Positions 1 through 7,354 of a stretch of 30,739 bases of DNA are shown one piece after another; position 1 is the stretch's first letter; each line of letters opens with the position of its first letter. Both the position numbers and the translations under genes were made by a program. The notes beneath the pieces were generated by a model that worked only from the letters and a program-made list of their open reading frames with translations, ran no database searches and was not told where the DNA came from. The DNA is from JBOFZL01 sp051655155. GTDB lineage: Bacteria; Bacillota; Clostridia; Peptostreptococcales; Filifactoraceae. Where the stretch lies: positions 1 through 30,739 of the forward strand of contig JBOFZL010000080.1 of assembly GCA_051655155.1 (NCBI GenBank), given 5' to 3'.

Positions 1-2378
1 ACATATATTTCTTTTATTATTTCTTTTTCCGAAATGAACTCTTTGATTTTTTCGTCTTCTTTTAACATTTTAAATATATATTCTTTTGTTGCTTCTTTTG
101 AAGCAGTTATTTTACCACGAACTTTTCCGTTGATTTGAACTGGAATTTCTATAATATCATCAATTGTTTTTGTTTCATCGAATATTGGCCAGAAGCTTTG
201 GTTTAGACAGGCGTCAAAACCTTGTATTTCCCATATTTCCTCTGTTATATGTGGAGCTATAGGGTATAGTAATTTTATAAAATCTTTTAGTTCGGCTTTT
301 GTTATACTTCCTGTATTATAAAATTCATTAATAGCACTCATCATGGCAGCTATTGCTGTATTAAATTTCATTGATTCTATGTCATTGCTAACTTTTTTAA
401 TTGTCTTGTGCATTAAAGAATTATGGGACTTAGAGTATTCTGTTCCTTCTACAGTAATTTCTTGTAATCTCCAAACTCTATCTAAGAAGCGTTTACAGCC
501 TTTTACACTACTATCAGACCAGATGGCAGGTTTTTCATACTCGCCAATGAACATAGTATATAATCTAAGTGTATCAGCACCAAATTCTTCTATAATATCA
601 TTTGGATTTATAACATTTCCTCTTGATTTAGACATTTTTTCGCCGTCAGAACCAAGTACTAAACCTTGGGCAGTACGTTTTGCATAAGGTTCTGGGTTAG
701 GAACTACGCCTATATCGTATAAAAATCTATGCCAAAATCTTGAATATATTAGGTGCCTTGTAACGTGCTCCATACCTCCGTTATACCAATCAACTTGTCC
801 CCAATAATTAAATTTTTCTAATGAAGCAATGACATCTTCATTTGTAGGGTCTATATATCTTAGGAAATACCATGATGATCCTGCCCATTGTGGCATTGTA
901 TCTGTTTCTCTTTTTGCTAAAGAGCCACATTTAGGACATTGTGTATTAACCCACTCAGCTATATTTGCTAATGGAGATTCTCCAGTTTCGGTTGGCCTAT
1001 AATTTTCTACCACAGGTAGTTCAAGAGGTAGTTCACTTTCTGGGACTGGAACCATGCCACAGTGCTCGCAATGAACTATTGGAATAGGTTCTCCCCAATA
1101 ACGTTGTCTATTGAATGCCCAGTCTTTCATTTTGTAGTTTGTTTTTTTAGAGCCAAGGTTATTTTTTTCAAGATATTCTGTTATTTTAGATATTGCTGCT
1201 TTTACAGTTAATCCATTTAAAAAGTCTGAATTTATCATGATTCCATCGGATATATCTGTAAATGCTCCATTTTCAATATTACCGCCACTTATTACTTCAA
1301 TGATTGGAATATCAAATTTTTTAGCAAATTCCCAGTCTCTTACATCATGTCCTGGTACTGCCATTATTGCACCTGTTCCATATCCCATCATTACATAATC
1401 AGAAATCCAAACTTGAACTGGTTCTCCTGATACAGGATTTTTCATTGTTAATCCATCTAATTTCACGCCTGTTTTTTCTTTAGCTAACTGAACTCGTTCA
1501 AATTCTGTTTTCTTTTTTGATTGTATTTGGTACTCAATAACTTTATCAAAGTTTGAGATTTTCTCTTTATATTTTTCGATTATAGGATGTTCAGGGGCAA
1601 GAACCATAAACGTTACACCAAATAATGTATCAGGTCGGGTAGTAAATATAGTTACTTCATCTGAAACTTCATTTAATGAGAATTTAATTTCTGCACCATA
1701 AGATCTACCAATCCAGTTTTCTTGTTCTAATTTAATTCTTGGGAGAAAGTCAACGCTATCAAGTCCGTCAAGCAGTTTGTCAGCATATTCTCTTATTCTT
1801 AAGAACCAAACATCTTTTTCCATTTGAACTACTTCGCTACCGCATCTATCGCAAACTCCATCTTGGGATTCTTCGTTTGCTAGAACTACTTTACAATTTT
1901 CACAGAAGTTAACAAATGTTTTATCTTTAAAAGCAAGATTGTGTTTAAATAATTGAAGGAATATCCATTGTGTCCATTTAAAATATTTTGGATCTGTTGT
2001 ATCTACTGTTTTTTCCCAATCAAATGAATAGCCTGCTGCTTTAAGCTGGTTTGTGAAAGTTATTATATTTTCATCTGTAACTTCACGAGGATGCTTTCCA
2101 GTTTGCATTGCATAGTTTTCAGTAGGAAGTCCAAAGGCATCCCACCCTATTGGAAATAAAACGTTGTAGTTTTCAAGTCTTCTTTTTCTTGCGATAACTT
2201 CAAGAGAGGTATAGGCTCTTATATGTCCTACATGCAGTCCAACACCAGAAGGGTAAGGAAACTCTACAAGAGGGTAAAACTTTTTCTTTTTTGAAATAGG
2301 TTCTGCTATAAAGCATCTATTATCTTCCCAGTGTTTTTGCCATTTTTTTTCAATTTCTTTAAAATTATAATTGCTCAA
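1..2378 (-). CDS. leuS: Leucyl-tRNA synthetase, 3' end outside window
   Basis: Charges tRNA-Leu with leucine in the cytoplasm (class I synthetase). The minus-strand frame is open from a TTG at 2376-2378 to the window edge. It shows the HIGH-type motif as HVGH after 'FPYPSGVGL', the CP1 editing domain with 'TTRPDTLFG' and 'GYGTGAIMAVPGHD', paired zinc-type cysteines ('CENC', 'CDRC', later 'CPKCGS'), and the KMSKS loop 'GEKMSKSRGN'. About 792 codons are visible, so only the extreme C-terminus is missing. TTG is chosen because a GGAG ribosome-binding site lies 8 nt upstream and the conserved 'NYNFKEIEKKWQKHW' N-terminus follows directly. It is transcribed from the leader at 2407-2626, so it is expected to respond to uncharged tRNA-Leu. 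Identity is very secure. Confidence 0.98.
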   Translation of the reverse strand, partial: MSNYNFKEIEKKWQKHWEDNRCFIAEPISKKKKFYPLVEFPYPSGVGLHVGHIRAYTSLEVIARKRRLENYNVLFPIGWDAFGLPTENYAMQTGKHPREVTDENIITFTNQLKAAGYSFDWEKTVDTTDPKYFKWTQWIFLQLFKHNLAFKDKTFVNFCENCKVVLANEESQDGVCDRCGSEVVQMEKDVWFLRIREYADKLLDGLDSVDFLPRIKLEQENWIGRSYGAEIKFSLNEVSDEVTIFTTRPDTLFGVTFMVLAPEHPIIEKYKEKISNFDKVIEYQIQSKKKTEFERVQLAKEKTGVKLDGLTMKNPVSGEPVQVWISDYVMMGYGTGAIMAVPGHDVRDWEFAKKFDIPIIEVISGGNIENGAFTDISDGIMINSDFLNGLTVKAAISKITEYLEKNNLGSKKTNYKMKDWAFNRQRYWGEPIPIVHCEHCGMVPVPESELPLELPVVENYRPTETGESPLANIAEWVNTQCPKCGSLAKRETDTMPQWAGSSWYFLRYIDPTNEDVIASLEKFNYWGQVDWYNGGMEHVTRHLIYSRFWHRFLYDIGVVPNPEPYAKRTAQGLVLGSDGEKMSKSRGNVINPNDIIEEFGADTLRLYTMFIGEYEKPAIWSDSSVKGCKRFLDRVWRLQEITVEGTEYSKSHNSLMHKTIKKVSNDIESMKFNTAIAAMMSAINEFYNTGSITKAELKDFIKLLYPIAPHITEEIWEIQGFDACLNQSFWPIFDETKTIDDIIEIPVQINGKVRGKITASKEATKEYIFKMLKEDEKIKEFISEKEIIKEIY

Positions 2379-2406
2379 AATACTCACTCCTTTTTAAATT
2401 TTACAT

Positions 2407-2438
2407 AAAAAAATCCTCGACTCATTATAGAGACGAAG
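2407..2438 (-). terminator. Intrinsic terminator of the leuS T-box
   Basis: On the minus strand CTTCGTCTC pairs with GAGTCGAGG (one T-T mismatch and one G-T pair) around a short loop, followed by a run of seven T. It competes with the T-box antiterminator. Confidence 0.85.
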
Positions 2439-2626
2439 ATATCGCGGTACCACCCTACTTGATAGATATTATCTATCCACTTTACAAAGCTATAACGTGC
2501 CTCATTCGTTAGTTTTCTAAAAGCTCAGGAACAAGTTCAAATATTGTTTATATTGTTTTTCACCAGACAACAATTCTCTTAAATAAACATACTATTCTAA
2601 TACTTTCCATCAAAGCTAAATTTATA
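2407..2626 (-). promoter_or_regulatory. T-box riboswitch leader (leucine) of leuS
   Basis: The leader carries the diagnostic T-box AGGGTGGTACCGCG (complement at 2443-2456). Further upstream on the minus strand are an AGAGA motif and a Stem I tip loop containing GGTG. In the specifier region, GAA is followed by CTT (2535-2533); reading one base later gives TTG. Both are leucine codons, so the specificity call does not depend on the register. It ends in an intrinsic terminator (2407-2438). Uncharged tRNA-Leu should stabilise the antiterminator and let leuS be transcribed. Confidence 0.93.
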
Positions 2627-2632
2627 ATATTA

Positions 2633-2661
2633 ATAATAACAAAATTTTAAATAAAAATCAA
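2633..2661 (-). promoter_or_regulatory. Promoter of the leuS T-box transcript
   Basis: On the minus strand TTGATT (complement of 2656-2661) and TATTAT (complement of 2633-2638) are separated by exactly 17 nt, just upstream of Stem I. The background is very AT-rich, so this rests mainly on spacing and position. Confidence 0.6.
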
Positions 2662-2686
2662 ATATATTTTTTTATATTAAATTTTA

Positions 2687-2695
2687 TGATAAAAT
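2687..2695 (+). promoter_or_regulatory. Possible extended -10 promoter of uvrC
   Basis: TGATAAAAT forms an extended -10 (TG-N-TAAAAT) about 25 nt before the uvrC start. The -35 region is only a T run. The same TGATAAAAT block occurs in the lexA promoter of this window. No LexA-box-like site is visible here. Together with the leuS promoter and T-box, this accounts for the 340-base gap between leuS and uvrC. Confidence 0.4.
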
Positions 2696-2720
2696 TGTAT
2701 TGTTAATGAGGGGGATAGTT

Positions 2721-4541
2721 ATGAATCAAAAAATTAAAGATTCGATAGATAAGTTGCCTAATTTGCCAGGTGTATACTTAATGAAAAACTCTTATGGAAA
2801 AATTATATATGTAGGTAAGGCTAAGATATTAAAAAACAGAGTGAGACAGTACTTTCAAAATTCTAACACTCAAGATTTAAAAGTTAAGGCAATGGTTGAA
2901 TCTATAGATAGTTTTGAGTTTATTGTAACTGATAATGAGATAGAGGCTCTTATTTTAGAAAATAGTCTAATAAAAGAAAATCAGCCTCACTATAATATAT
3001 TGCTTAGAGATGACAAAACACATCCTTATATAAAAATAACCATGAATGAAGATTTCCCGAGAATAATTAAAACAAGGAAGATATTAAAGGATAAAGCTTT
3101 GTATTTTGGACCATATACAAATGTTGGAGCGGTGAATGATTTAATAGATACTGTTAAGGAGTTATATAATTTAAGAACTTGTAATAGAGATATTGTAAGG
3201 TCAATCAAAAGAAAAGAGAGACCTTGCCTTAATTTTCATATAAAAAAATGTTCAGGTCCTTGTGTTGCAGCTATTAGTAAGGAAAAATATTATGAGGATT
3301 GTAAGGAGATTATAGATTTTCTTGCTGGTAGGAGCAAGTCTATTTTAGAAAACCTAAATAATAAAATGAAAATATATTCTAATGAGCAACGTTTTGAGGA
3401 GGCTGCTATAACTAGGGATAGAATATTTGGAATTGAGAAGCTTTTGGAAAAACAAAAGATAGTTTATACCACTTCAAAGGATCAAGATTATATAGCTATC
3501 TTTTTGGATAGAGGGTTTGTTAGTATTCAAATGTTTTTTATTAGAGGTGGAAGAATTGTAGGGTTAGAAAATATTTTTATTAAGAATGATTCTTTTATTA
3601 GTAAAAGTGAAATTTTATCTGCTTATATTAAACAATATTATTTAAGTGGTGTTCAAATTCCTAAGGAAATTGTTATAGAAAATTATATTGAAGATATTGT
3701 TAATATTGAAAAGATGCTTACAATGATTAAAGGAGCAAATATTAAGATTATTGTTCCTAAAAAAGGAGAGAATAAAAAGCTTTTAAATCTTGTAAGCTCG
3801 AATGCAGAGTCGATGTTTAATCAAAAAATTGATAAGAATGAACTACAGGCAGAGGATAGTAATAATAAATTGTTGGGGTTAAAGGAGTTTCTAAATTTAA
3901 ATAGTTTACCTAAGAGGATAGAGTCACTGGATATATCAAATATTTCTGGTACAGATTCTGTAGGTGCAGTGATTGTTTATGTTGATGGTAAAAAAATGCC
4001 TAATGAATATAGAAAGTATAAAATAAAAACTGTCAAAGGTCCTAATGATTATGACTCTATAAAGGAGGTAATCGAAAGACGTTTTAATAAAGAATTATTT
4101 GATATTGAGTTACCAGATTTAATTCTTGTAGATGGTGGAAAGGGTCAGGTATCATCGGTTAAATATGTATTAGAAATGTTGGAATTAAACCTACCTGTAT
4201 ATGGTATGTTTAAAGATGAAAATCATAAAACTGAAGGTCTTTGTGATGAGTTTAATTTTTGGAAATTAAATAAAAGAACAAACTTATATAAGTTTGTTGC
4301 AGAAATACAAGAGGAGGTTCATCGGTTTACAATAGAGTATCATAGGAAAAGAAGGAACAATTCTATGCTTAGTACAGTTATGTCAGATATTAAAGGTATT
4401 GGAAAGGTTAGACAAAGAATACTTCTAGATGAGTTCAAGACTGTTGCAAATATAAAGAAGGCATCTTTAATTGAGTTGGAATCAGTTAAAGGGATTAATA
4501 AGAACACTGCTTTAGCAGTATATAATTATTTTAGAAAGTGA
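2721..4541 (+). CDS. uvrC: Excinuclease ABC subunit C
   Basis: Makes the 3' and 5' incisions around DNA lesions in nucleotide excision repair, after recruitment by UvrB. The 606-residue protein has the full order: a GIY-YIG nuclease at the N-terminus ('PGVYLMKN' then 'IIYVGKAK'), a cysteine cluster around residues 140-165 ('CLNFHIKKCSGPC'), a UVR UvrB-binding segment near 223 ('FEEAAITRDRI'), the RNase H-like nuclease ('ESLDISNISG' near 400, 'ILVDGGKGQ' near 467, 'EEVHRF' near 532), and a C-terminal helix-hairpin-helix ('IKGIGKVRQRIL' near 556). The frame is open further upstream, but ATG 2721 has GAGGGGG 7 nt before it and fits the family N-terminus. It heads a compact run with hprK and a sugar kinase. 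Length and motifs are normal. Confidence 0.97.
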   Translation: MNQKIKDSIDKLPNLPGVYLMKNSYGKIIYVGKAKILKNRVRQYFQNSNTQDLKVKAMVESIDSFEFIVTDNEIEALILENSLIKENQPHYNILLRDDKTHPYIKITMNEDFPRIIKTRKILKDKALYFGPYTNVGAVNDLIDTVKELYNLRTCNRDIVRSIKRKERPCLNFHIKKCSGPCVAAISKEKYYEDCKEIIDFLAGRSKSILENLNNKMKIYSNEQRFEEAAITRDRIFGIEKLLEKQKIVYTTSKDQDYIAIFLDRGFVSIQMFFIRGGRIVGLENIFIKNDSFISKSEILSAYIKQYYLSGVQIPKEIVIENYIEDIVNIEKMLTMIKGANIKIIVPKKGENKKLLNLVSSNAESMFNQKIDKNELQAEDSNNKLLGLKEFLNLNSLPKRIESLDISNISGTDSVGAVIVYVDGKKMPNEYRKYKIKTVKGPNDYDSIKEVIERRFNKELFDIELPDLILVDGGKGQVSSVKYVLEMLELNLPVYGMFKDENHKTEGLCDEFNFWKLNKRTNLYKFVAEIQEEVHRFTIEYHRKRRNNSMLSTVMSDIKGIGKVRQRILLDEFKTVANIKKASLIELESVKGINKNTALAVYNYFRK

Positions 4542-4549
4542 GAATTTTG

Positions 4550-5479
4550 ATGAGTGATGAAAAAAAATTATCAATAAAGGAGATAGTAAAAGAATTAGAT
4601 ATTGAAAGTATTTATATACCTGATGATGTAGATTATTATATAAAAACATCTGATGTTAATCGACCAGGTCTGCAATTGGCAGGATATCAAAAACATTTTC
4701 CTTATGAAAGAATTCAAGTGCTTGGAATGGTAGAGTATACTTATTTTATGGAGCTTTCCTTAGAGGAAAGAGTTAAAAGATTAGATTCTTATATGTCTAA
4801 TAATATTCCTGCACTTATATTGGCAAGGGATCAAAAACCAACGGAAGAAATAATAGATTATGCCAAGAAGTATAAGAGAATACTATTAACTACAAAATTG
4901 CCTACAACAAGATTTATAAATAAGTTAGCAAGTTATGTAAATAGTCAACTTGCACCATCAATGGTGATACATGGAGTTGTTGTGGATGTTGATGGAATAG
5001 GTGTGTTAATTCAAGGTAAAAGTGGAGTAGGGAAAAGTGAAACAGCCCTGGAATTAATTAAACGAGGGCATAGACTTGTGGCAGATGATTCTGTTGAAGT
5101 TAAGTTGTTAGAAGATGATACTATAGTGGCACAAGCACCTAAGTTAACTAGATACTATATGGAAATTAGAGGTATTGGAATATTAGATATTAGGTCTTTG
5201 TATGGAGTGGGTGCTATCCGTCCATCAAAAGATATTGATATGATAATTCAATTAGAAAATTGGAATGAGGATAAGGTATACGACAGATTGGGTATGGATG
5301 TTGAATATGCTAATATATTAGGTGTTAATATTGAAAAAACAACAATTCCAATAAAGCCTGGACGTAATTTAGCTATAATAATTGAAATAGCAGCTAGAAA
5401 TTATAGGCAAAAATATATGGGATATAATGCAGCTAAATCATTTAATGAAAAATTATCAAGACATTTACAATCAAGATAG
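4550..5479 (+). CDS. hprK: HPr kinase/phosphorylase
   Basis: Phosphorylates and dephosphorylates Ser46 of HPr, the carbon-catabolite signal of Firmicutes that works with CcpA. The protein is about 309 residues, the normal family size. It has an N-terminal ligand-binding-like domain, then 'SMVIHGVVVDV', the Walker A 'GKSGVGKSETALELIKRGH', 'LVADDSVEV', and the C-terminal family signature 'EIRGIGILDIRSLYG' with 'GAIRPSKDID'. A GTG at 4538 would overlap the uvrC stop but has no ribosome-binding site; ATG 4550 (8 nt after uvrC, with AAAGTGAG upstream) is preferred, though that site is also weak. It is followed after 9 nt by a ROK kinase, which fits a carbon-sensing role. No kinase motif is missing. 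Confidence 0.96.
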   Translation: MSDEKKLSIKEIVKELDIESIYIPDDVDYYIKTSDVNRPGLQLAGYQKHFPYERIQVLGMVEYTYFMELSLEERVKRLDSYMSNNIPALILARDQKPTEEIIDYAKKYKRILLTTKLPTTRFINKLASYVNSQLAPSMVIHGVVVDVDGIGVLIQGKSGVGKSETALELIKRGHRLVADDSVEVKLLEDDTIVAQAPKLTRYYMEIRGIGILDIRSLYGVGAIRPSKDIDMIIQLENWNEDKVYDRLGMDVEYANILGVNIEKTTIPIKPGRNLAIIIEIAARNYRQKYMGYNAAKSFNEKLSRHLQSR

Positions 5480-5488
5480 GATGGGATT

Positions 5489-6436
5489 ATGTATAAAATC
5501 GGAATAGATATTGGTGGAACAAGTTTAAAGTGTGGTATTTTTACTCTAGATGGAGTTCTTGTTAGAAAAATTGCTTATAAGACTCCATCAGGAGAAGGTA
5601 ATATTGCTTTAGTCAAGTCTGTTGAGCAAATAATTATAAGTATATTAAATCAATGTAATATATCATTAAATAGAGTAACTTATATAGGAATTGGGATACC
5701 AGGAATTGTAGATAATTATGGAAATGTTAGCAGGGCAGTTAATCTTGGTATTGATTATATATCTTTGAAGAAGGATATTCAAATTGTATTTCCTAATAAG
5801 AATATTTATGTTGAAAATGATGCGCTTGTTGCAGGTGTAGCAGAATTGTGTGGAGGCTCTTTGACAGGTTGTAAGAACGGAGTATTACTTACGTTAGGAA
5901 CAGGTATTGGCGGAGCGTTTATTTTTAATTCTAAGATTTATTCAAGTTCTTACAAAATTAATTCAGAAATAGGACATAGCATTATTGGAGAAAATTTTTA
6001 TAATTGTGCTTGCGGTAATAATGGATGCTTTGAGACTTTCTGTTCAGCTACAGGAATAATAAATTATGCTAATTATATTTTGGATAAAAGAAAAACGGTT
6101 TTAGTAGATATGATTAATAATGATAGTTTAAAAAAAATAAATGCAAAAATGATTTTTGATGGTTTTTTGGAAAATGATAAAACTTGTGTTGAAGTTGTAG
6201 ATAGGTTTATTAAATACCTTTCAATTGGAATCGCAAATCTAGTAAATGGATTTGCACTTGAAAAAATTTCTATTGGTGGTGGAATATCTTATTCTTTTGA
6301 TTTATATAAGAAAAGGCTTAAAGAGGCTGTTGATCAGAAGTTATTGCTAAAAGATTTTGCACCATATGAAATTGTTTCTGCAACTTATTTGAATGATGCC
6401 GGTATTATAGGTGCATCTAAATTAGAACTTTTATAA
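5489..6436 (+). CDS. glk: ROK-family sugar kinase, probably glucokinase
   Basis: Likely phosphorylates glucose or a related hexose using ATP in the cytoplasm. The 315-residue protein opens with the ATP-binding 'GIDIGGTSLKCGIF'. It has the catalytic 'VENDALVAG' region, 'LTLGTGIGGAF', 'EIGHSII', and the zinc-binding ROK signature 'CACGNNGCFE' near residues 171-180. These mark the ROK kinase branch; there is no N-terminal winged helix, so it is not a repressor. The exact sugar cannot be read from sequence, and N-acetylhexosamine or fructose kinases look similar. It starts 9 nt after hprK with a modest AGGATGGGA site, so the three genes probably share a transcript. Confidence 0.85.
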   Translation: MYKIGIDIGGTSLKCGIFTLDGVLVRKIAYKTPSGEGNIALVKSVEQIIISILNQCNISLNRVTYIGIGIPGIVDNYGNVSRAVNLGIDYISLKKDIQIVFPNKNIYVENDALVAGVAELCGGSLTGCKNGVLLTLGTGIGGAFIFNSKIYSSSYKINSEIGHSIIGENFYNCACGNNGCFETFCSATGIINYANYILDKRKTVLVDMINNDSLKKINAKMIFDGFLENDKTCVEVVDRFIKYLSIGIANLVNGFALEKISIGGGISYSFDLYKKRLKEAVDQKLLLKDFAPYEIVSATYLNDAGIIGASKLELL

Positions 6437-6439
6437 TTA

Positions 6440-6471
6440 TTGTTTATTTTAAGTTATTTATAGTATATAAT
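6440..6471 (+). promoter_or_regulatory. Possible promoter of the nitroreductase gene
   Basis: The 57-bp gap after the ROK kinase contains TTGTTT (6440-6445) and a TATATAAT block (6464-6471), with 18-20 nt spacing depending on register. The -10 is good and the spacing imperfect. Confidence 0.35.
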
Positions 6472-6493
6472 TATGATAAGAGGAGGTATATAT

Positions 6494-7285
6494 ATGAATT
6501 ATAAAAATATTTTTGAGAATTTAAAAACAGTTAGAGATTTTAAAAAAACTAAAATTAAACCAGAGATTATCGAAAGTTTAAAAGAATATGGTGATAAACT
6601 TGCTCTTCCAAAAGAGGGGAATTTTAAGGTGGTTTCTTTTGATGGAGAAACAGGATATGCTGCTCTTAATGGAAAGATAGGATATTTTGGAAAATTGATT
6701 GAGGCTCCATTATATATTGCTGTAGTTGGTGATGAAAATAATACTTTATTGGATTCAGGATATTTTACTGAAGCGATTAGATTAAAAATTCAGGATATGA
6801 ATCTTGGTTCTTGCTGGATATCCGTTGAAGATAGCTCTCCCGTTGAAGAATTTATAGGCTTTGGAAAAGTATTTACAGTTATTGCTGTCGGTGAGATATA
6901 TAATGGAATTTTCAAAAAAGATATTTATAGAAAATCAGATAGAAATGCTGTATCTGATATTGTTTACAATGAAAAATGGGGAAACGAAATAACATGGGAA
7001 GATTTAAATTCTAAAGGTTTGGATGAAGTGTTTTATTTTGCAAGACTTGCACCATCTTGGGGAAACCAGCAACCATGGAAATTTATTATTGAAAATTCAA
7101 AAATATATTTACTTGTAAAAAAAGACAGTGATAAGTCATTTGAGTTAGAGTCTGGAATAATTTCTTTCTTTTTAGAGAAGGCTTTTATAGCAGTAGGAAT
7201 TACTGTAATTGCAGATTATGGTATTTGTGATAAAAACTTAGAGCAACCATCAAATTATTATATTTGTAGTGTTTTTTCAATGTAA
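6494..7285 (+). CDS. Nitroreductase family protein (TM1586-like type)
   Basis: Probably an FMN-dependent oxidoreductase; the substrate is unknown. The N-terminus 'FENLKTVRDFKKTKIKPEI' and the later 'FYFARLAPSWGNQQPWKFII' are both typical of nitroreductase folds and lie in the two halves of the 263-residue chain. This is the arrangement of the TM1586-type putative nitroreductases, where one chain mimics the usual dimer. The frame is open to an ATG at 6473, but ATG 6494 is preceded by a strong AGAGGAGG and begins the conserved part. It lies between the uvrC-hprK-ROK unit and the helicase gene, has its own likely promoter, and is followed by a hairpin. Nothing in the neighbours indicates a substrate. 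Confidence 0.75.
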   Translation: MNYKNIFENLKTVRDFKKTKIKPEIIESLKEYGDKLALPKEGNFKVVSFDGETGYAALNGKIGYFGKLIEAPLYIAVVGDENNTLLDSGYFTEAIRLKIQDMNLGSCWISVEDSSPVEEFIGFGKVFTVIAVGEIYNGIFKKDIYRKSDRNAVSDIVYNEKWGNEITWEDLNSKGLDEVFYFARLAPSWGNQQPWKFIIENSKIYLLVKKDSDKSFELESGIISFFLEKAFIAVGITVIADYGICDKNLEQPSNYYICSVFSM

Positions 7286-7301
7286 TTTAATAAATAAAAT
7301 T

Positions 7302-7343
7302 AATAACTATAGAGAGCCGTATGAGTTCTCTATAATTATTTTC
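7302..7343 (+). terminator. Hairpin terminator after the nitroreductase gene
   Basis: AATAACTATAGAGA pairs with TCTCTATAATTATT (one C-A mismatch) around a 10-nt loop, followed only by a short TTATTTTC. It is a moderate intrinsic terminator. It lies just before the helicase ribosome-binding site, so read-through may feed the downstream genes. Confidence 0.6.
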
Positions 7344-7354
7344 TGGAGGTAAAA

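Noticed and set aside
343..687. Plus-strand ORF of 114 codons
   Set aside because: It lies antisense inside leuS, whose minus-strand frame carries all synthetase motifs; it has no ribosome-binding site.
2620..2720. LexA box upstream of uvrC
   Set aside because: No GAAC-N4-GTTC-like site is present in the leuS–uvrC intergenic region, so SOS control of uvrC is not supported.
4538..4549. GTG start for hprK overlapping the uvrC stop
   Set aside because: No ribosome-binding site precedes it; ATG at 4550 gives the usual family length.
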